Assembly (NCBI GenBank): GCA_036521075.1
Contig: DATDIL010000079.1
Span: 1 to 38,629, forward strand
From: DAIDKA01 sp036521075
GTDB taxonomy: Bacteria > Pseudomonadota > Gammaproteobacteria > Steroidobacterales > Steroidobacteraceae
Length of the DNA stretch: 38,629 bases
Reading direction: 5' to 3'
The notes under the pieces: generated by a model
The model's database searches: none
Told to the model about the DNA's origin: nothing
What the model saw: only the letters and a program-made list of their open reading frames with translations
In this document: in pieces, positions 23,680-31,725 of the stretch
Numbering within the stretch: position 1 is the first letter of the stretch
Layout of the letters: the number at the start of each line of letters is the position of its first letter
Position numbers and translations under genes: made by a program

Positions 23680-24285
23680 ATGGAAATTCTCGCCCGGGAC
23701 GAATGCATTTTCTATGTAAAGGAACTGATCGCTCAGCCGCTGTGCAAGACCTTTATCGACCTTTACGAAGCTGATCCGCGCAAACATCCAGGCTATACGG
23801 CCAGCCCCGGCGGAGATAAGCAGTTAGAAGTTGATGTGAAGGTCAGTACTGACCTGGATGTCGACACTGATGGAATTTGGACAGCGCCGTTCGCCCAGCT
23901 GCACTCGGCTGTGACCACCGTCATCCTCAGTATCGCCGCGCAGTTTCCATCACTGCAGGTCTCCCCGCTGCGGTGCACGGGCTACAAGATCCAGCATTAC
24001 AAGAAGAATGAAGGGCATTTCAAGTGGCACTTTGACGCGCTCGGACCGGGCGGCTGGGATCGGCAGCTGGCGCTGATCGTTTATCTCAATTCCGTCACAC
24101 AGGGCGGCGAAACCTGCTTCCATCGGCAGAATCTGCACATAAAACCCGTGGCCGGAGATGCGCTGTTCTTCCCGACCTTCTGGACCCATCTGCACTGCGG
24201 CGAAATTCCCAAATCTGGCGACAAATACGTCATTTCATCGTTTATCAGGTTCGCGGTCGCGGGGGCTGACACGCAGCCGGCGTAG
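23680..24285 (+). CDS. 2OG-Fe(II) dioxygenase, prolyl 4-hydroxylase-like
   Basis: A 201-residue protein, a single P4H-type double-stranded beta-helix domain. The facial triad is visible: H117 and D119 in KWHFDALGPG, and a distal His in WTHLHCGE (H170 or H172). K182 in SGDKYVIS should bind 2-oxoglutarate. YLNSVTQGGETCF and GDALFFPTFW are also typical. It should hydroxylate a protein or small molecule with Fe(II), O2 and 2-oxoglutarate in the cytoplasm. Bacterial members often modify ribosomal or translation proteins, but the target here is unknown. It stands alone: its neighbours on both sides are on the other strand. Confidence 0.88.
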   Translation: MEILARDECIFYVKELIAQPLCKTFIDLYEADPRKHPGYTASPGGDKQLEVDVKVSTDLDVDTDGIWTAPFAQLHSAVTTVILSIAAQFPSLQVSPLRCTGYKIQHYKKNEGHFKWHFDALGPGGWDRQLALIVYLNSVTQGGETCFHRQNLHIKPVAGDALFFPTFWTHLHCGEIPKSGDKYVISSFIRFAVAGADTQPA

Positions 24286-24294
24286 TCGCTGCCC

Positions 24295-25995
24295 TCACGC
24301 CAGCCCCAGCGATTGCCACAGCTTGCGCGCCGCGCCGTCCGGGTCGTCCACTACGCGGCTCTGGGCGTCCAAGAGCATCACGGCGCGCCTGTGGGTGTCG
24401 TAGCGTGGCCAGGCCGGCTGCCCGTGCACAGCGGGAACGCCGCTGCGTGCGAAGCTGGCGAAATAGCCGCTCATCGCCCGTGAGACCGCAGCCAGGCCGG
24501 GACCGTCGCCCTGCAGGTCGTGGATCTCGTAGTTGTCGAACACCACGGCAATGTCGCTGGCATGGCAGGCGCGCAGTGTCCAGTCCGTGCCCCTGATCGG
24601 CACATTGGAGCGGTAATCATCGCGATAGCGATAGACCGGCGCAGGTTGCAGTGACTTACGGTCGGCCAGCGCCACCGTATCGTTGCCGATCACCAGCGCC
24701 GTCTCGATCGCGATCGCGCGTTCCACCGGCGTATTGCCCGGCATGGCCTGGCGGTAGACGGCCAGGATTCGATCGGCCGCATCGCCAAGGCGACTGTGCG
24801 CCAGTGCACTGACAGCGGCCGCATCGGCGCCGAAGAATTTCGGGTTTTCGCGCTCGAAGAACACGGCCTCGTCGTGCATGCTGCCGATCAGCAGCGGCAC
24901 TGCGGCGCACAGGGCCGGCGCGGCCGGCTCGAAGGGATTCTGCGGCAGGTAGGTTCCTTCTACCACCGGACCCCAACTGCCCGGACTCGGGGCCCGAAAC
25001 GCTGCCATACCCGTTGGCGCATGGGAATGACTGGCCAGATAGTCACGGGTTGGCCTGACGAGCGCGCCCGCGCCTCGGGCCCCTGCCAGCTGGATGTCGA
25101 GCAGCTTCTGCGCGGGAACTGTCGCGAGCTTGTGCAGGTCCCGCGGTGCGATGCCCAGCCCCGCCAGCACTCTGCGCGCGGTCTCGGTAGCGATGTCCTT
25201 TGGCAGGCCACGCAGCATCGCGCCGCTTTGAATCCCGGCCTTATGGAATAGCCCGTGCGCGGCGGGCATGGCCATGAGCGTGCTGGTCTTGAAGCCACCG
25301 CCAGACTCCCCGAACAGCATCACATTGCCGGGGTCACCGCCAAAGGCGGCTATGTTCGCCTTCACCCAGGACAGCGCAGCGAGGATGTCGAGAATGCCCT
25401 GATTCCCAGAGGTGGAATACTCCTCAGCGGCGAGTTCCCCGAGATAAAGATAACCGAACACACCGAGGCGGTGATTGCTTGCCACCACCACCACATCATA
25501 GGCCGCAGCAAGATGCGCCCCGTCCTGAATGTTCTGCCCCCCCGAGCCGGACGTGAAGCCGCCGCCATGGCAATAGAACATCACCGGTCGCCTGCCGCCG
25601 TCATTCACCGCCGGGGTCCAGACATTGAGAACCAGGCACTCTTCGCTGTAGGGTGGTTCGTGCTCGCCATAAGTGGTGCCAGGACCCTGCATGGCGGGAG
25701 GCCCAAGGACGGTCGCATCGCGCACGCCCGTCCAGGGTGTAACCGCGGGTGCGGCCTTGAAGCGATTCTTGCCCGATACCGAGCCGGCATAGGGAATGCC
25801 CTTGAAGGCCAGGGCACCGCGGCTGTGGCCACCGCGGATGCGCCCGGTGTTTGTCTCGACCTCGATGAAAGGCCCGACCGTCTGGGTGCGCCAGGCGGGC
25901 TCCGCGGCGCGCGCCGGCAGCCAAACGCCGGGCGCGGCGGCCGTCGCCACCCCGAGTTTCAGGAAGCCGCGACGATCAAAACCCGTGATATTCAC
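24295..25995 (-). CDS. Tat-exported type B carboxylesterase
   Basis: A 566-residue protein. The GTG at 25995 overlaps the stop of the YkgJ gene (GTGA) and has GAAGG seven bases upstream. It yields a twin-arginine signal, DRRGFLKLGVA, with cleavage near ARAA. An earlier in-frame ATG would place the signal internally. Motifs of the cholinesterase/type B family are complete: YSEECLVLNVWTP (116-128), oxyanion-hole HGGGF (143-147), and the nucleophile Ser231 in LFGESGGG. An acidic residue in the HDEAVFFERENP block and a late His in ACHASDIA complete the triad. It hydrolyses carboxylic esters in the periplasm, and the natural substrate is unknown. Confidence 0.91.
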   Translation of the reverse strand: MNITGFDRRGFLKLGVATAAAPGVWLPARAAEPAWRTQTVGPFIEVETNTGRIRGGHSRGALAFKGIPYAGSVSGKNRFKAAPAVTPWTGVRDATVLGPPAMQGPGTTYGEHEPPYSEECLVLNVWTPAVNDGGRRPVMFYCHGGGFTSGSGGQNIQDGAHLAAAYDVVVVASNHRLGVFGYLYLGELAAEEYSTSGNQGILDILAALSWVKANIAAFGGDPGNVMLFGESGGGFKTSTLMAMPAAHGLFHKAGIQSGAMLRGLPKDIATETARRVLAGLGIAPRDLHKLATVPAQKLLDIQLAGARGAGALVRPTRDYLASHSHAPTGMAAFRAPSPGSWGPVVEGTYLPQNPFEPAAPALCAAVPLLIGSMHDEAVFFERENPKFFGADAAAVSALAHSRLGDAADRILAVYRQAMPGNTPVERAIAIETALVIGNDTVALADRKSLQPAPVYRYRDDYRSNVPIRGTDWTLRACHASDIAVVFDNYEIHDLQGDGPGLAAVSRAMSGYFASFARSGVPAVHGQPAWPRYDTHRRAVMLLDAQSRVVDDPDGAARKLWQSLGLA

Positions 25996-26672
25996 TTTTT
26001 GGCCTTCAGCAAAGGACGCCCGGATCGCCATCGTTCGATTAAGGATTGATCGCGCAGCACGGCGGCGACTGCGGTGTGCAACTCCATGGGTTCATCGCTC
26101 AGCCCCAAGCCCTCAAGTGCCCGCTTCATACCCGCGTGGGTGGCGACCATGGTGTCTTCGATTGCTTTCAACTTCCGGATGCCGACCGAAAGATCCGCGG
26201 GATTCTCGTACAAATGCTCACATGCGTCGACGTCAAGTGAATGATGCAAGGCACAGGCCAGCGGTCGGGCGTGATACGCACTGCACGCGCCATCGACGAG
26301 AAAAGCACACTTCACGTTCCTCGACAAGTGCTGCTCCTCTGACATATGCGCAATCTGCTCCGCGTTCGCCAGAATGCGCTGTTCAATTTCCTGCGCCAGG
26401 GGGGCGCGGATCTGTGATCTCAGATAGCGAAAAAGCGCAATCGCTTCAGGCGGCGCAACGCTCACACGCAGATGACAGCAGAAGCTGCATCCGGACCTGC
26501 AGGCGATGGGCGCACCTTGCGTCCGCAGATGCTCAAAGGTCGCCTCAAATTTTCGATCAGCCTTGGCGACGAGCGCCACGCAAGAGTCCACGTCCGTACC
26601 GCTTTTCAGCGTGCTGACGGTAGCATCGAAAATAAACTGCGCTGCCGGGCGCGGATCCTTAATCTCATCCAT
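25992..26672 (-). CDS. YkgJ-family cysteine-cluster protein
   Basis: A 226-residue protein with the YkgJ/CxxCxxCC pattern: C58, C62, C65, C66 (CRSGCSFCC) and C122, C130, C140 in KCAFLVDGACSAYHARPLAC. These cysteines probably bind zinc or an iron-sulphur cluster. The biochemical role of the family is not established. It is divergent from the CBS-domain gene and its stop overlaps the GTG of the esterase gene, so both are co-translated. The pairing of a YkgJ protein with an exported esterase is unusual and offers no clear functional clue. Confidence 0.87.
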   Translation of the reverse strand: MDEIKDPRPAAQFIFDATVSTLKSGTDVDSCVALVAKADRKFEATFEHLRTQGAPIACRSGCSFCCHLRVSVAPPEAIALFRYLRSQIRAPLAQEIEQRILANAEQIAHMSEEQHLSRNVKCAFLVDGACSAYHARPLACALHHSLDVDACEHLYENPADLSVGIRKLKAIEDTMVATHAGMKRALEGLGLSDEPMELHTAVAAVLRDQSLIERWRSGRPLLKAKK

Positions 26673-26822
26673 GAATGGCCGATCTCCTGCTTGCCTGAGG
26701 CCTCACCCTGCTGGAAAAGCCGCGTGTCCATAGACTACCCGAAGGCGCGAGGCCTCACGACTGCTCGCATCAGTGCTATGATCAAGTCGCTGGAAAGCAC
26801 TGAAGTGCCGGGGAGAACCGTC

Positions 26823-27251
26823 ATGGCGGTGGTCGCGCAGTTGCTGAAGCACAAGCCGGACACTATCTACAGTGTCGACCCGGGGGCGCCGGTGCTCGAA
26901 GCGATCCGCCTGATGGCCGAGCACGGCGTGGGCGCGCTGCTTGTCATGCAGGGTCAACGGCTGGTGGGCGTGGTCTCGGAGCGCGATTACGCCCGCAAGG
27001 TCATTCTAAAAGGCCGATCGTCCAGTGAGACCTCGGTCCAGCAGATCATGAGTTCACCGGTGTTCACCGTGCGTCCTGATCAGTCGGTGCGCGAATGCAT
27101 GCAGATCGTGAACGACAAGCGCGTCCGGCATCTGCCGGTGGTCCAGGGCGAGCGCGTCGTGGGCGTGCTCTCGATTGGCGATTTGGTGCGCGCCGTGCTC
27201 GAGGAGCAACAAAGGACAATAGAAGAACTCGAACAGTACATTCGCAGCTAA
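26823..27251 (+). CDS. tandem CBS-domain protein
   Basis: A 142-residue protein. The ATG at 26823 is preferred because GGGGAG lies seven bases upstream and the length then matches stand-alone CBS-pair proteins. An ATG 45 bases earlier is possible. Two CBS motifs follow each other: residues about 8-65 (IYSVDPGAPVLEAIRLMAEH, then GVVSERDYARKV) and about 75-130 (VFTVRPDQSVRECMQ, then GVLSIGDLVRAVLEE). Such proteins bind adenosine nucleotides and sense energy state or regulate partner enzymes. No partner is encoded next to it. It converges with the ABC permease gene nine bases downstream. Confidence 0.92.
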   Translation: MAVVAQLLKHKPDTIYSVDPGAPVLEAIRLMAEHGVGALLVMQGQRLVGVVSERDYARKVILKGRSSSETSVQQIMSSPVFTVRPDQSVRECMQIVNDKRVRHLPVVQGERVVGVLSIGDLVRAVLEEQQRTIEELEQYIRS

Positions 27252-27260
27252 CCGGAACTG

Positions 27261-28427
27261 TCAGGCCGCCCGCATCGCCGTGGCGACCGGCAACCGGGCC
27301 GCTCTGATCGAGGGCAGGATCCCGCCGAGCAGCGCAATGCAGAGCGCCCAGCACAGTGCGATCACGACAAGGTGCGCCGTGACGGCCATCGGAAAGGTGA
27401 TTTGCGCGGCCACCACCACGTGCTTGTTGAAGAGGTACCAATCGATGCCGGCGCCGAGCAGCGCCGCGGGAATCGCGAGGACCAGCCCCTCCGCGAGTAC
27501 TGAACTCACGACCGGCAGTGCGCCAAAACCGATTGCGCGCAGCGTGGCGATCTCCAGCTTCCGGGCATCGACGGACGCGTAGAGACTCGCCAGCGCGCCG
27601 CAGGCCGCGCCCAGTCCCATCAGGCCGCCGAGGAAGAAGCTTATGAAGTCGAGGAGCTTGCGCCGCGACTTGATGATGTCCTCGCTCGCCTCCACCTGGG
27701 TTTTCACCTCCGCCGTCAGCGTTGGATCGTCGACGACCGCATTTTTGAATGTCGTGAATGCGCCGGGTGATTCGAGATCTACGTTCACGACGTTGAAAGT
27801 CGCTTGCGGGAACGCCGCCAGTACGGTATCGGCATCCCCGATGACCGAGTCCTCGAGAGCCGTCGCCGTGCTGTGATATGCCCCGACGATCTTCCACGGC
27901 GTGCCTCGGACTCGCACCTCATCGCCAACGTCAAAATGCCTGAAGCGCGCGCGGATCAGGTCGCTCACGATGAGTTCGTGCAGCCCCGCGCGGAAAAATC
28001 GTCCCGCGACGATATGGACCTGTGGATTCATGGTCACCCATTCCGGACTGACGGAGAACAGGCTGACGCTACCACGCTGATTCTGGCGATTCACGGCATT
28101 GAGGAACATGAATACGTTGGCAGTGGCCTCGGGCTTGCCGTTGGCGTCGCGCTTGATCCCCGGCTTGTTGACGATGCTGTCCAGGATGGTTTTCGGCAAT
28201 GAGCTGTCCAGTGCCGACTGCGCGCCGCGTGAGAGGACGACGACAGCGTTTGCGTCGATATCCGCCTTAATGAACCTCTCCAAACCCTCGCTCAGTGCGA
28301 GCATTGCAACCAGTACGCCCATGACGGTGGCGATGCTGATCACGGTAATGAGGGAGGTACTCAGCCGCTGCGGAATGCTGCGAACCGAGGCGACGGTAAG
28401 GAGCCATGCTTGGCGTATGGTTTTCAT
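27261..28427 (-). CDS. ABC transporter permease (FtsX/MacB type), second of pair
   Basis: A 388-residue protein. The start ATG at 28427 follows the first permease gene by 10 bases. It has an N-terminal membrane helix (about 22-45), a large periplasmic domain (about 50-265) and three C-terminal helices, the FtsX/MacB/LolC layout. DARKLEIATLRAIGFGALPV near residues 300-320 is the conserved coupling segment that touches the ATPase. Such permeases export peptides, lipids or lipoproteins or do mechanical work in the envelope. The N-terminal basic residues are followed by a normal transmembrane anchor. There is no ATPase or periplasmic adaptor gene next to the pair. Confidence 0.9.
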   Translation of the reverse strand: MKTIRQAWLLTVASVRSIPQRLSTSLITVISIATVMGVLVAMLALSEGLERFIKADIDANAVVVLSRGAQSALDSSLPKTILDSIVNKPGIKRDANGKPEATANVFMFLNAVNRQNQRGSVSLFSVSPEWVTMNPQVHIVAGRFFRAGLHELIVSDLIRARFRHFDVGDEVRVRGTPWKIVGAYHSTATALEDSVIGDADTVLAAFPQATFNVVNVDLESPGAFTTFKNAVVDDPTLTAEVKTQVEASEDIIKSRRKLLDFISFFLGGLMGLGAACGALASLYASVDARKLEIATLRAIGFGALPVVSSVLAEGLVLAIPAALLGAGIDWYLFNKHVVVAAQITFPMAVTAHLVVIALCWALCIALLGGILPSIRAARLPVATAMRAA

Positions 28428-28437
28428 CTCTGCAGCC

Positions 28438-29592
28438 TCAGCGGTTTGCGAGCGCGTCGACCACGCGCAGTCGCAGTCCGCGCCACCCGGCCATCGCGCC
28501 AACAGCAAGCGCGAGTACCACGGCGAAGGCAATCCCGGTCGCGTAGACAGACGGCGGCACCGATACGGTGCCAATTTCCTCGCGGGCGGCCGGAAGAAGC
28601 CGCACGCCGAGGACCAGACCGATCATGGCGCCGACGACGCACAGAACGAACGTCTCTCCGAGGATCAACAGCATCACGCTGCGGTCGGAGAAGCCCACCG
28701 TCTTCAGGACCGCCAGCTCCGGGGTGCGCTCGCGGATCGATTGCATCATCAGTGCCCCGGTGGCAAAGAGCAGCACGCAAAGGGTGGCGCCGACGATGCG
28801 GTGCGCGACGGTGTCGATATCGCCGAAGCTGGAAACCTCCGCCTGCACCAGCTCCTGCTCCGACTGCGTGAGCGTCTCGTTTGATGAGTTCGTGTATTGG
28901 GAGTCTATTCTCTGCTCGATGGCGTTAGCGTGCGCGGGGTCGGCAATGCGCATGACCGCCAGATTCATCGTGTCGCGAGCCTGTCCCTCCGGCAGCGACT
29001 CGTTGACGTAGTCGTAATGAGTGAGCAGAAGCTGCGCGTCGTCCTCGTGCTCATCCTCCGTATCTTTCCAGGTCCCGACGATATCGAACGTCCAGTTGCC
29101 CGTACCGTCCTTGCGCTTCAGCTGCGACTGCAGTGTCACGCGCTGCCCGACCTTCCAGCCGTACTTGTGCATCGTGCCGATGCCCACGATGACACCATCC
29201 CGGATCTGGCGTAGCGCGCGCAGCTGCGCGGGGTCGGCGGCATCCTCGGGGTACATCATGAAGTATGCGTCCACATCGGTTGCGCAGATCCCGAGGCCCT
29301 GCTCGGGGCGCTGGTAGCTCGCCCCGAACTGATAGCGGGGGGCAATCCCGATGACGCCCGGCATGGACTTGACCCAATCGACAATTGCGATCGGGATCGG
29401 GAATCCCAGGTTCAGCTTGCTGCCAACGTACAGTCGATCGGGATGCGAGGAGGCAATCGCGTGGTTGATGCCGCTGGTCAAGCCTTGCAGGACACCGAAC
29501 AGCGTGAACGCAATGATCACCTGCGCGAGAATAAGGATGGAGCGGCTGAGTTTGCGCCGCAGTCCGGCCCAGACCAAAGGTATGAACTTCAT
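28438..29592 (-). CDS. ABC transporter permease (FtsX/MacB type), first of pair
   Basis: A 384-residue protein with the same layout as its neighbour: helix about 15-40, a periplasmic domain, and three C-terminal helices. RERTPELAVLKTVGFSDRSV near residues 290-310 is the FtsX-type coupling motif. The two permeases are divergent in sequence and probably form a heterodimer. The gene has GGGGGG-rich sequence upstream of its ATG at 29592 and starts 133 bases from the divergent sigma factor gene. The required ATPase must be encoded elsewhere. In many genomes such pairs sit with an ATPase and an HlyD-like adaptor. Confidence 0.9.
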   Translation of the reverse strand: MKFIPLVWAGLRRKLSRSILILAQVIIAFTLFGVLQGLTSGINHAIASSHPDRLYVGSKLNLGFPIPIAIVDWVKSMPGVIGIAPRYQFGASYQRPEQGLGICATDVDAYFMMYPEDAADPAQLRALRQIRDGVIVGIGTMHKYGWKVGQRVTLQSQLKRKDGTGNWTFDIVGTWKDTEDEHEDDAQLLLTHYDYVNESLPEGQARDTMNLAVMRIADPAHANAIEQRIDSQYTNSSNETLTQSEQELVQAEVSSFGDIDTVAHRIVGATLCVLLFATGALMMQSIRERTPELAVLKTVGFSDRSVMLLILGETFVLCVVGAMIGLVLGVRLLPAAREEIGTVSVPPSVYATGIAFAVVLALAVGAMAGWRGLRLRVVDALANR

Positions 29593-29713
29593 CAGCCCCC
29601 CCCTCGCACACCATCAATCATAGCCGAGCTCACACTGTAGTCTAACGCGGAGCCGCCCCGTAGTACCGGGTTCTTCGCTCGCAAGGCTGCACCCGATCGG
29701 AGGGTCCCAGGCG

Positions 29714-29728
29714 TATATAGAGTCTGTG
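29714..29728 (+). promoter_or_regulatory. candidate -10 element and GTG start of the sigma factor gene
   Basis: TATATA at 29714-29719 is a -10-like hexamer six bases upstream of the GTG that opens the sigma gene. A transcript from it would begin at or next to the GTG, which fits a leaderless mRNA. No Shine-Dalgarno sequence precedes the GTG. I see no clear -35 box, so support is modest. Confidence 0.3.
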
Positions 29729-30316
29729 AGTCCTACGTCGCTGACCCTCGAACTGTCGTCGCTGCCCGCCGATCCGCAAATCAGGCAGGCGGCGGATAGC
29801 GACTTCGCGGCGGCCCGTGCCGGTGATACCACCGCCTTTGTGCGCCTGGTTCGCCAGCACCAGGCGCGGGTATTCAGCGTGGCGCTGCGTCTGACGGGGC
29901 GCCGGGAAGATGCCGAGGAGCTGGCGCAGGACACCTTTCTGGGACTGCACGCTCAGCTGCGCAACCTGGAGTCGGCGCTGCACGTGCGCCATTGGGTGTG
30001 CCGCACCGTGACCCATCGGGCCATCGATCTGCTGCGCGCCCGGGCCCGTCGGCCGCAATCCCAGTCCCTGGACCACGTGGTGCCGGAGCTCCCGGTCGAG
30101 GATGTCAGCACAGACCCGCTACTGCACCGCACGCTGCGCGGCCTGTTGTTGCGCCTGCCGGAAATCCCGCGCGCCGTTGTGGTCTTGAGGTTCCAGGAGG
30201 ATCTGGATCCCCTGGACATTGCCGCAACCCTGGATCTACCCCTCAACACCGTAAAGAGCCACCTGCGCCGCTCATTGGACTGGCTGCGTGGGCAGGGACT
30301 GGAGATACCCCAATGA
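29726..30316 (+). CDS. ECF RNA polymerase sigma factor
   Basis: A 196-residue protein. The start is taken as GTG at 29726, but the first 24 residues are not conserved and no ribosome binding site is seen, so the true start is uncertain. Region 2 runs from about 26 (DFAAARAGDTTAFVRLVRQH) to 110 and includes REDAEELAQDTFLGL and RHWVCRTVTHRAIDLLRARARR. Region 4 (about 130-192) includes LPEIPRAVVVLRFQEDLDPLDIAATLDLPLNTVKSHLRR. The stop overlaps the next start (ATGA), and the next gene encodes a one-helix membrane protein, as expected of an anti-sigma factor. Confidence 0.92.
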   Translation: MSPTSLTLELSSLPADPQIRQAADSDFAAARAGDTTAFVRLVRQHQARVFSVALRLTGRREDAEELAQDTFLGLHAQLRNLESALHVRHWVCRTVTHRAIDLLRARARRPQSQSLDHVVPELPVEDVSTDPLLHRTLRGLLLRLPEIPRAVVVLRFQEDLDPLDIAATLDLPLNTVKSHLRRSLDWLRGQGLEIPQ

Positions 30317-30708
30317 ATGGCCGCGACGCAAAGGCTGCGGATCGGCTCGAGCGAGCCTTGCAGGCGAGCCTGCGACCCGTGGATCCGGGCGCGGATTTTG
30401 CGGCCGCCGTGCAGGCGTTGATCGCCACGGCCGCGCCAAGCCCTCCGCTCGCTGCTGCGCAGGCGCCCGCAGGCCGTCCGCGATGGCTGTACTCGGCTTC
30501 ATTGGCGTTGGCTGCGTCGACGGTCGTGGCATTGGCCGTGGGGTGGCAACTGCAGGACCTGCAGGTCCAGCGGCACGCCGAGCAGGTGCGCCGGGAACAG
30601 GCTCGCGCGCAGACACAGCTGCTGCTGGCCCTGGAAATCACCAGCGAGCGGCTGGGACTGGCGCAGCGGCGCATTGAACAGTACCAATCACAGGAGAAGA
30701 GTTTATGA
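30313..30708 (+). CDS. single-pass membrane protein, probable anti-sigma partner
   Basis: A 131-residue protein whose start overlaps the sigma gene stop (ATGA). A polar N-terminal region (about 1-50), rich in Ala and Arg, is followed by one membrane helix (about 61-78) and a C-terminal coiled-coil-like segment rich in Gln, Arg and Glu (about 80-128). Position, size and topology match anti-sigma factors that hold an ECF sigma factor at the membrane. No zinc motif or recognised anti-sigma domain is visible. The stop overlaps the start of the DUF4252 gene (ATGA). A structural membrane protein is the alternative. Confidence 0.75.
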   Translation: MNGRDAKAADRLERALQASLRPVDPGADFAAAVQALIATAAPSPPLAAAQAPAGRPRWLYSASLALAASTVVALAVGWQLQDLQVQRHAEQVRREQARAQTQLLLALEITSERLGLAQRRIEQYQSQEKSL

Positions 30709-31358
30709 GGCACACTTTGCGGCACAGCGTCTGGATGGTGGCGGGCTTGTTGCCGGCGCTGGCGGCCGCACAGGCGGGGAAACTCGTGATACCGGATTTC
30801 GCGGATCTGGCGCAGAAGGCCAACAACTCGGTGGACATCACGTTGGACGGGGACATGCTCAAATCCGCCACGTACCTGATGGGCGCCGCGGGCGGCCGCA
30901 GTTCCGGCGACACCGATCTGTCGTCGCTCGTGGCGGGATTGAAGGCCATCACCGTGCGCAGCTTCACCTTCGACGAACCCAACATGTATTCGCACCAGGC
31001 CGTGGACGGCATTCTGGCGCAGGTCAATGTCCCGGGGTGGCAGAAGATCGTCTCAGTGCACGAAAAGGGCGAGCGCGTGGAAATACACATGCGGCAGAAT
31101 TCCGCGGATGGCGGCTTGCTGATCGTCACCGAGGAACCCAAGGAGCTGACCATCGTCAATATCGCCGGCAAGATCAATATGGATCAGCTGCGCCAGCTGC
31201 AAGGTCACCTGGGTGTGCCGAACATGCCAGGCATAGTCGGGGGTGCCGCGCCCGCGGCGACTCCCGTGCCGGCAGTCCCGCCGGCAGCGCCGGTGATTGT
31301 CACGCCGGCGCCTCCGGCACCGACCGCGAATCAAACCGCCACCTGGGTAGCACACTAG
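30705..31358 (+). CDS. DUF4252-family exported protein
   Basis: A 217-residue protein with a signal peptide ending near LAAAQAG. Family motifs are AQKANNSVDITLDGDMLKSA (about 36-55), VRSFTFDEPNMYS, VPGWQKIVSV and GGLLIVTEEPKELTIVNIAG. The tail (about 178-217) is rich in Pro and Ala and probably disordered. DUF4252 has no known function but is often encoded right after ECF sigma factors, as here. The overlap of starts and stops makes the three genes one translationally coupled unit, and the protein may be the stress response target or sensor. Confidence 0.88.
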   Translation: MRHTLRHSVWMVAGLLPALAAAQAGKLVIPDFADLAQKANNSVDITLDGDMLKSATYLMGAAGGRSSGDTDLSSLVAGLKAITVRSFTFDEPNMYSHQAVDGILAQVNVPGWQKIVSVHEKGERVEIHMRQNSADGGLLIVTEEPKELTIVNIAGKINMDQLRQLQGHLGVPNMPGIVGGAAPAATPVPAVPPAAPVIVTPAPPAPTANQTATWVAH

Positions 31359-31725
31359 CTGCACAACCTCCACCCCAGTGGTCAACCCGATGGAAGCCGC
31401 GACCCGCGCCGGCGATCAAATTCGCCTCATTCAAATTCCTGGTGTCGGTCATTTCAAAATCGCCAGCCCTCGCGCGTCGTCCTGGCCGAAGGTGCAAGAG
31501 GCAGCCCAACCACAGTCACTGCCACGGCCACGCCGTCGATTCGGCGGGGCCAGCGCTCACTAACTGTGCCGTGACGCGGCGTACCGGGAACGGCTGATAG
31601 CGGTACCAGCGCACTTTATGACGTTCCCCCCACCGTCCGTAACCTTCGCAAGTCCCGATGAGACAGCCGGGGATATTCTGTCGGTGTGGGCTTCGGTGAT
31701 GTAAGTCATTCGTGAGGCAAAACTG
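31359..31725. other. 367-base intergenic region
   Basis: No convincing reading frame, repeat or RNA gene was seen. One weak inverted repeat, CGCCG-TCGATT-CGGCG, lies around 31531-31546 without a T-run, so it may be an imperfect terminator of the sigma operon. The promoter of the next operon must lie here but cannot be placed by eye. Confidence 0.5.
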
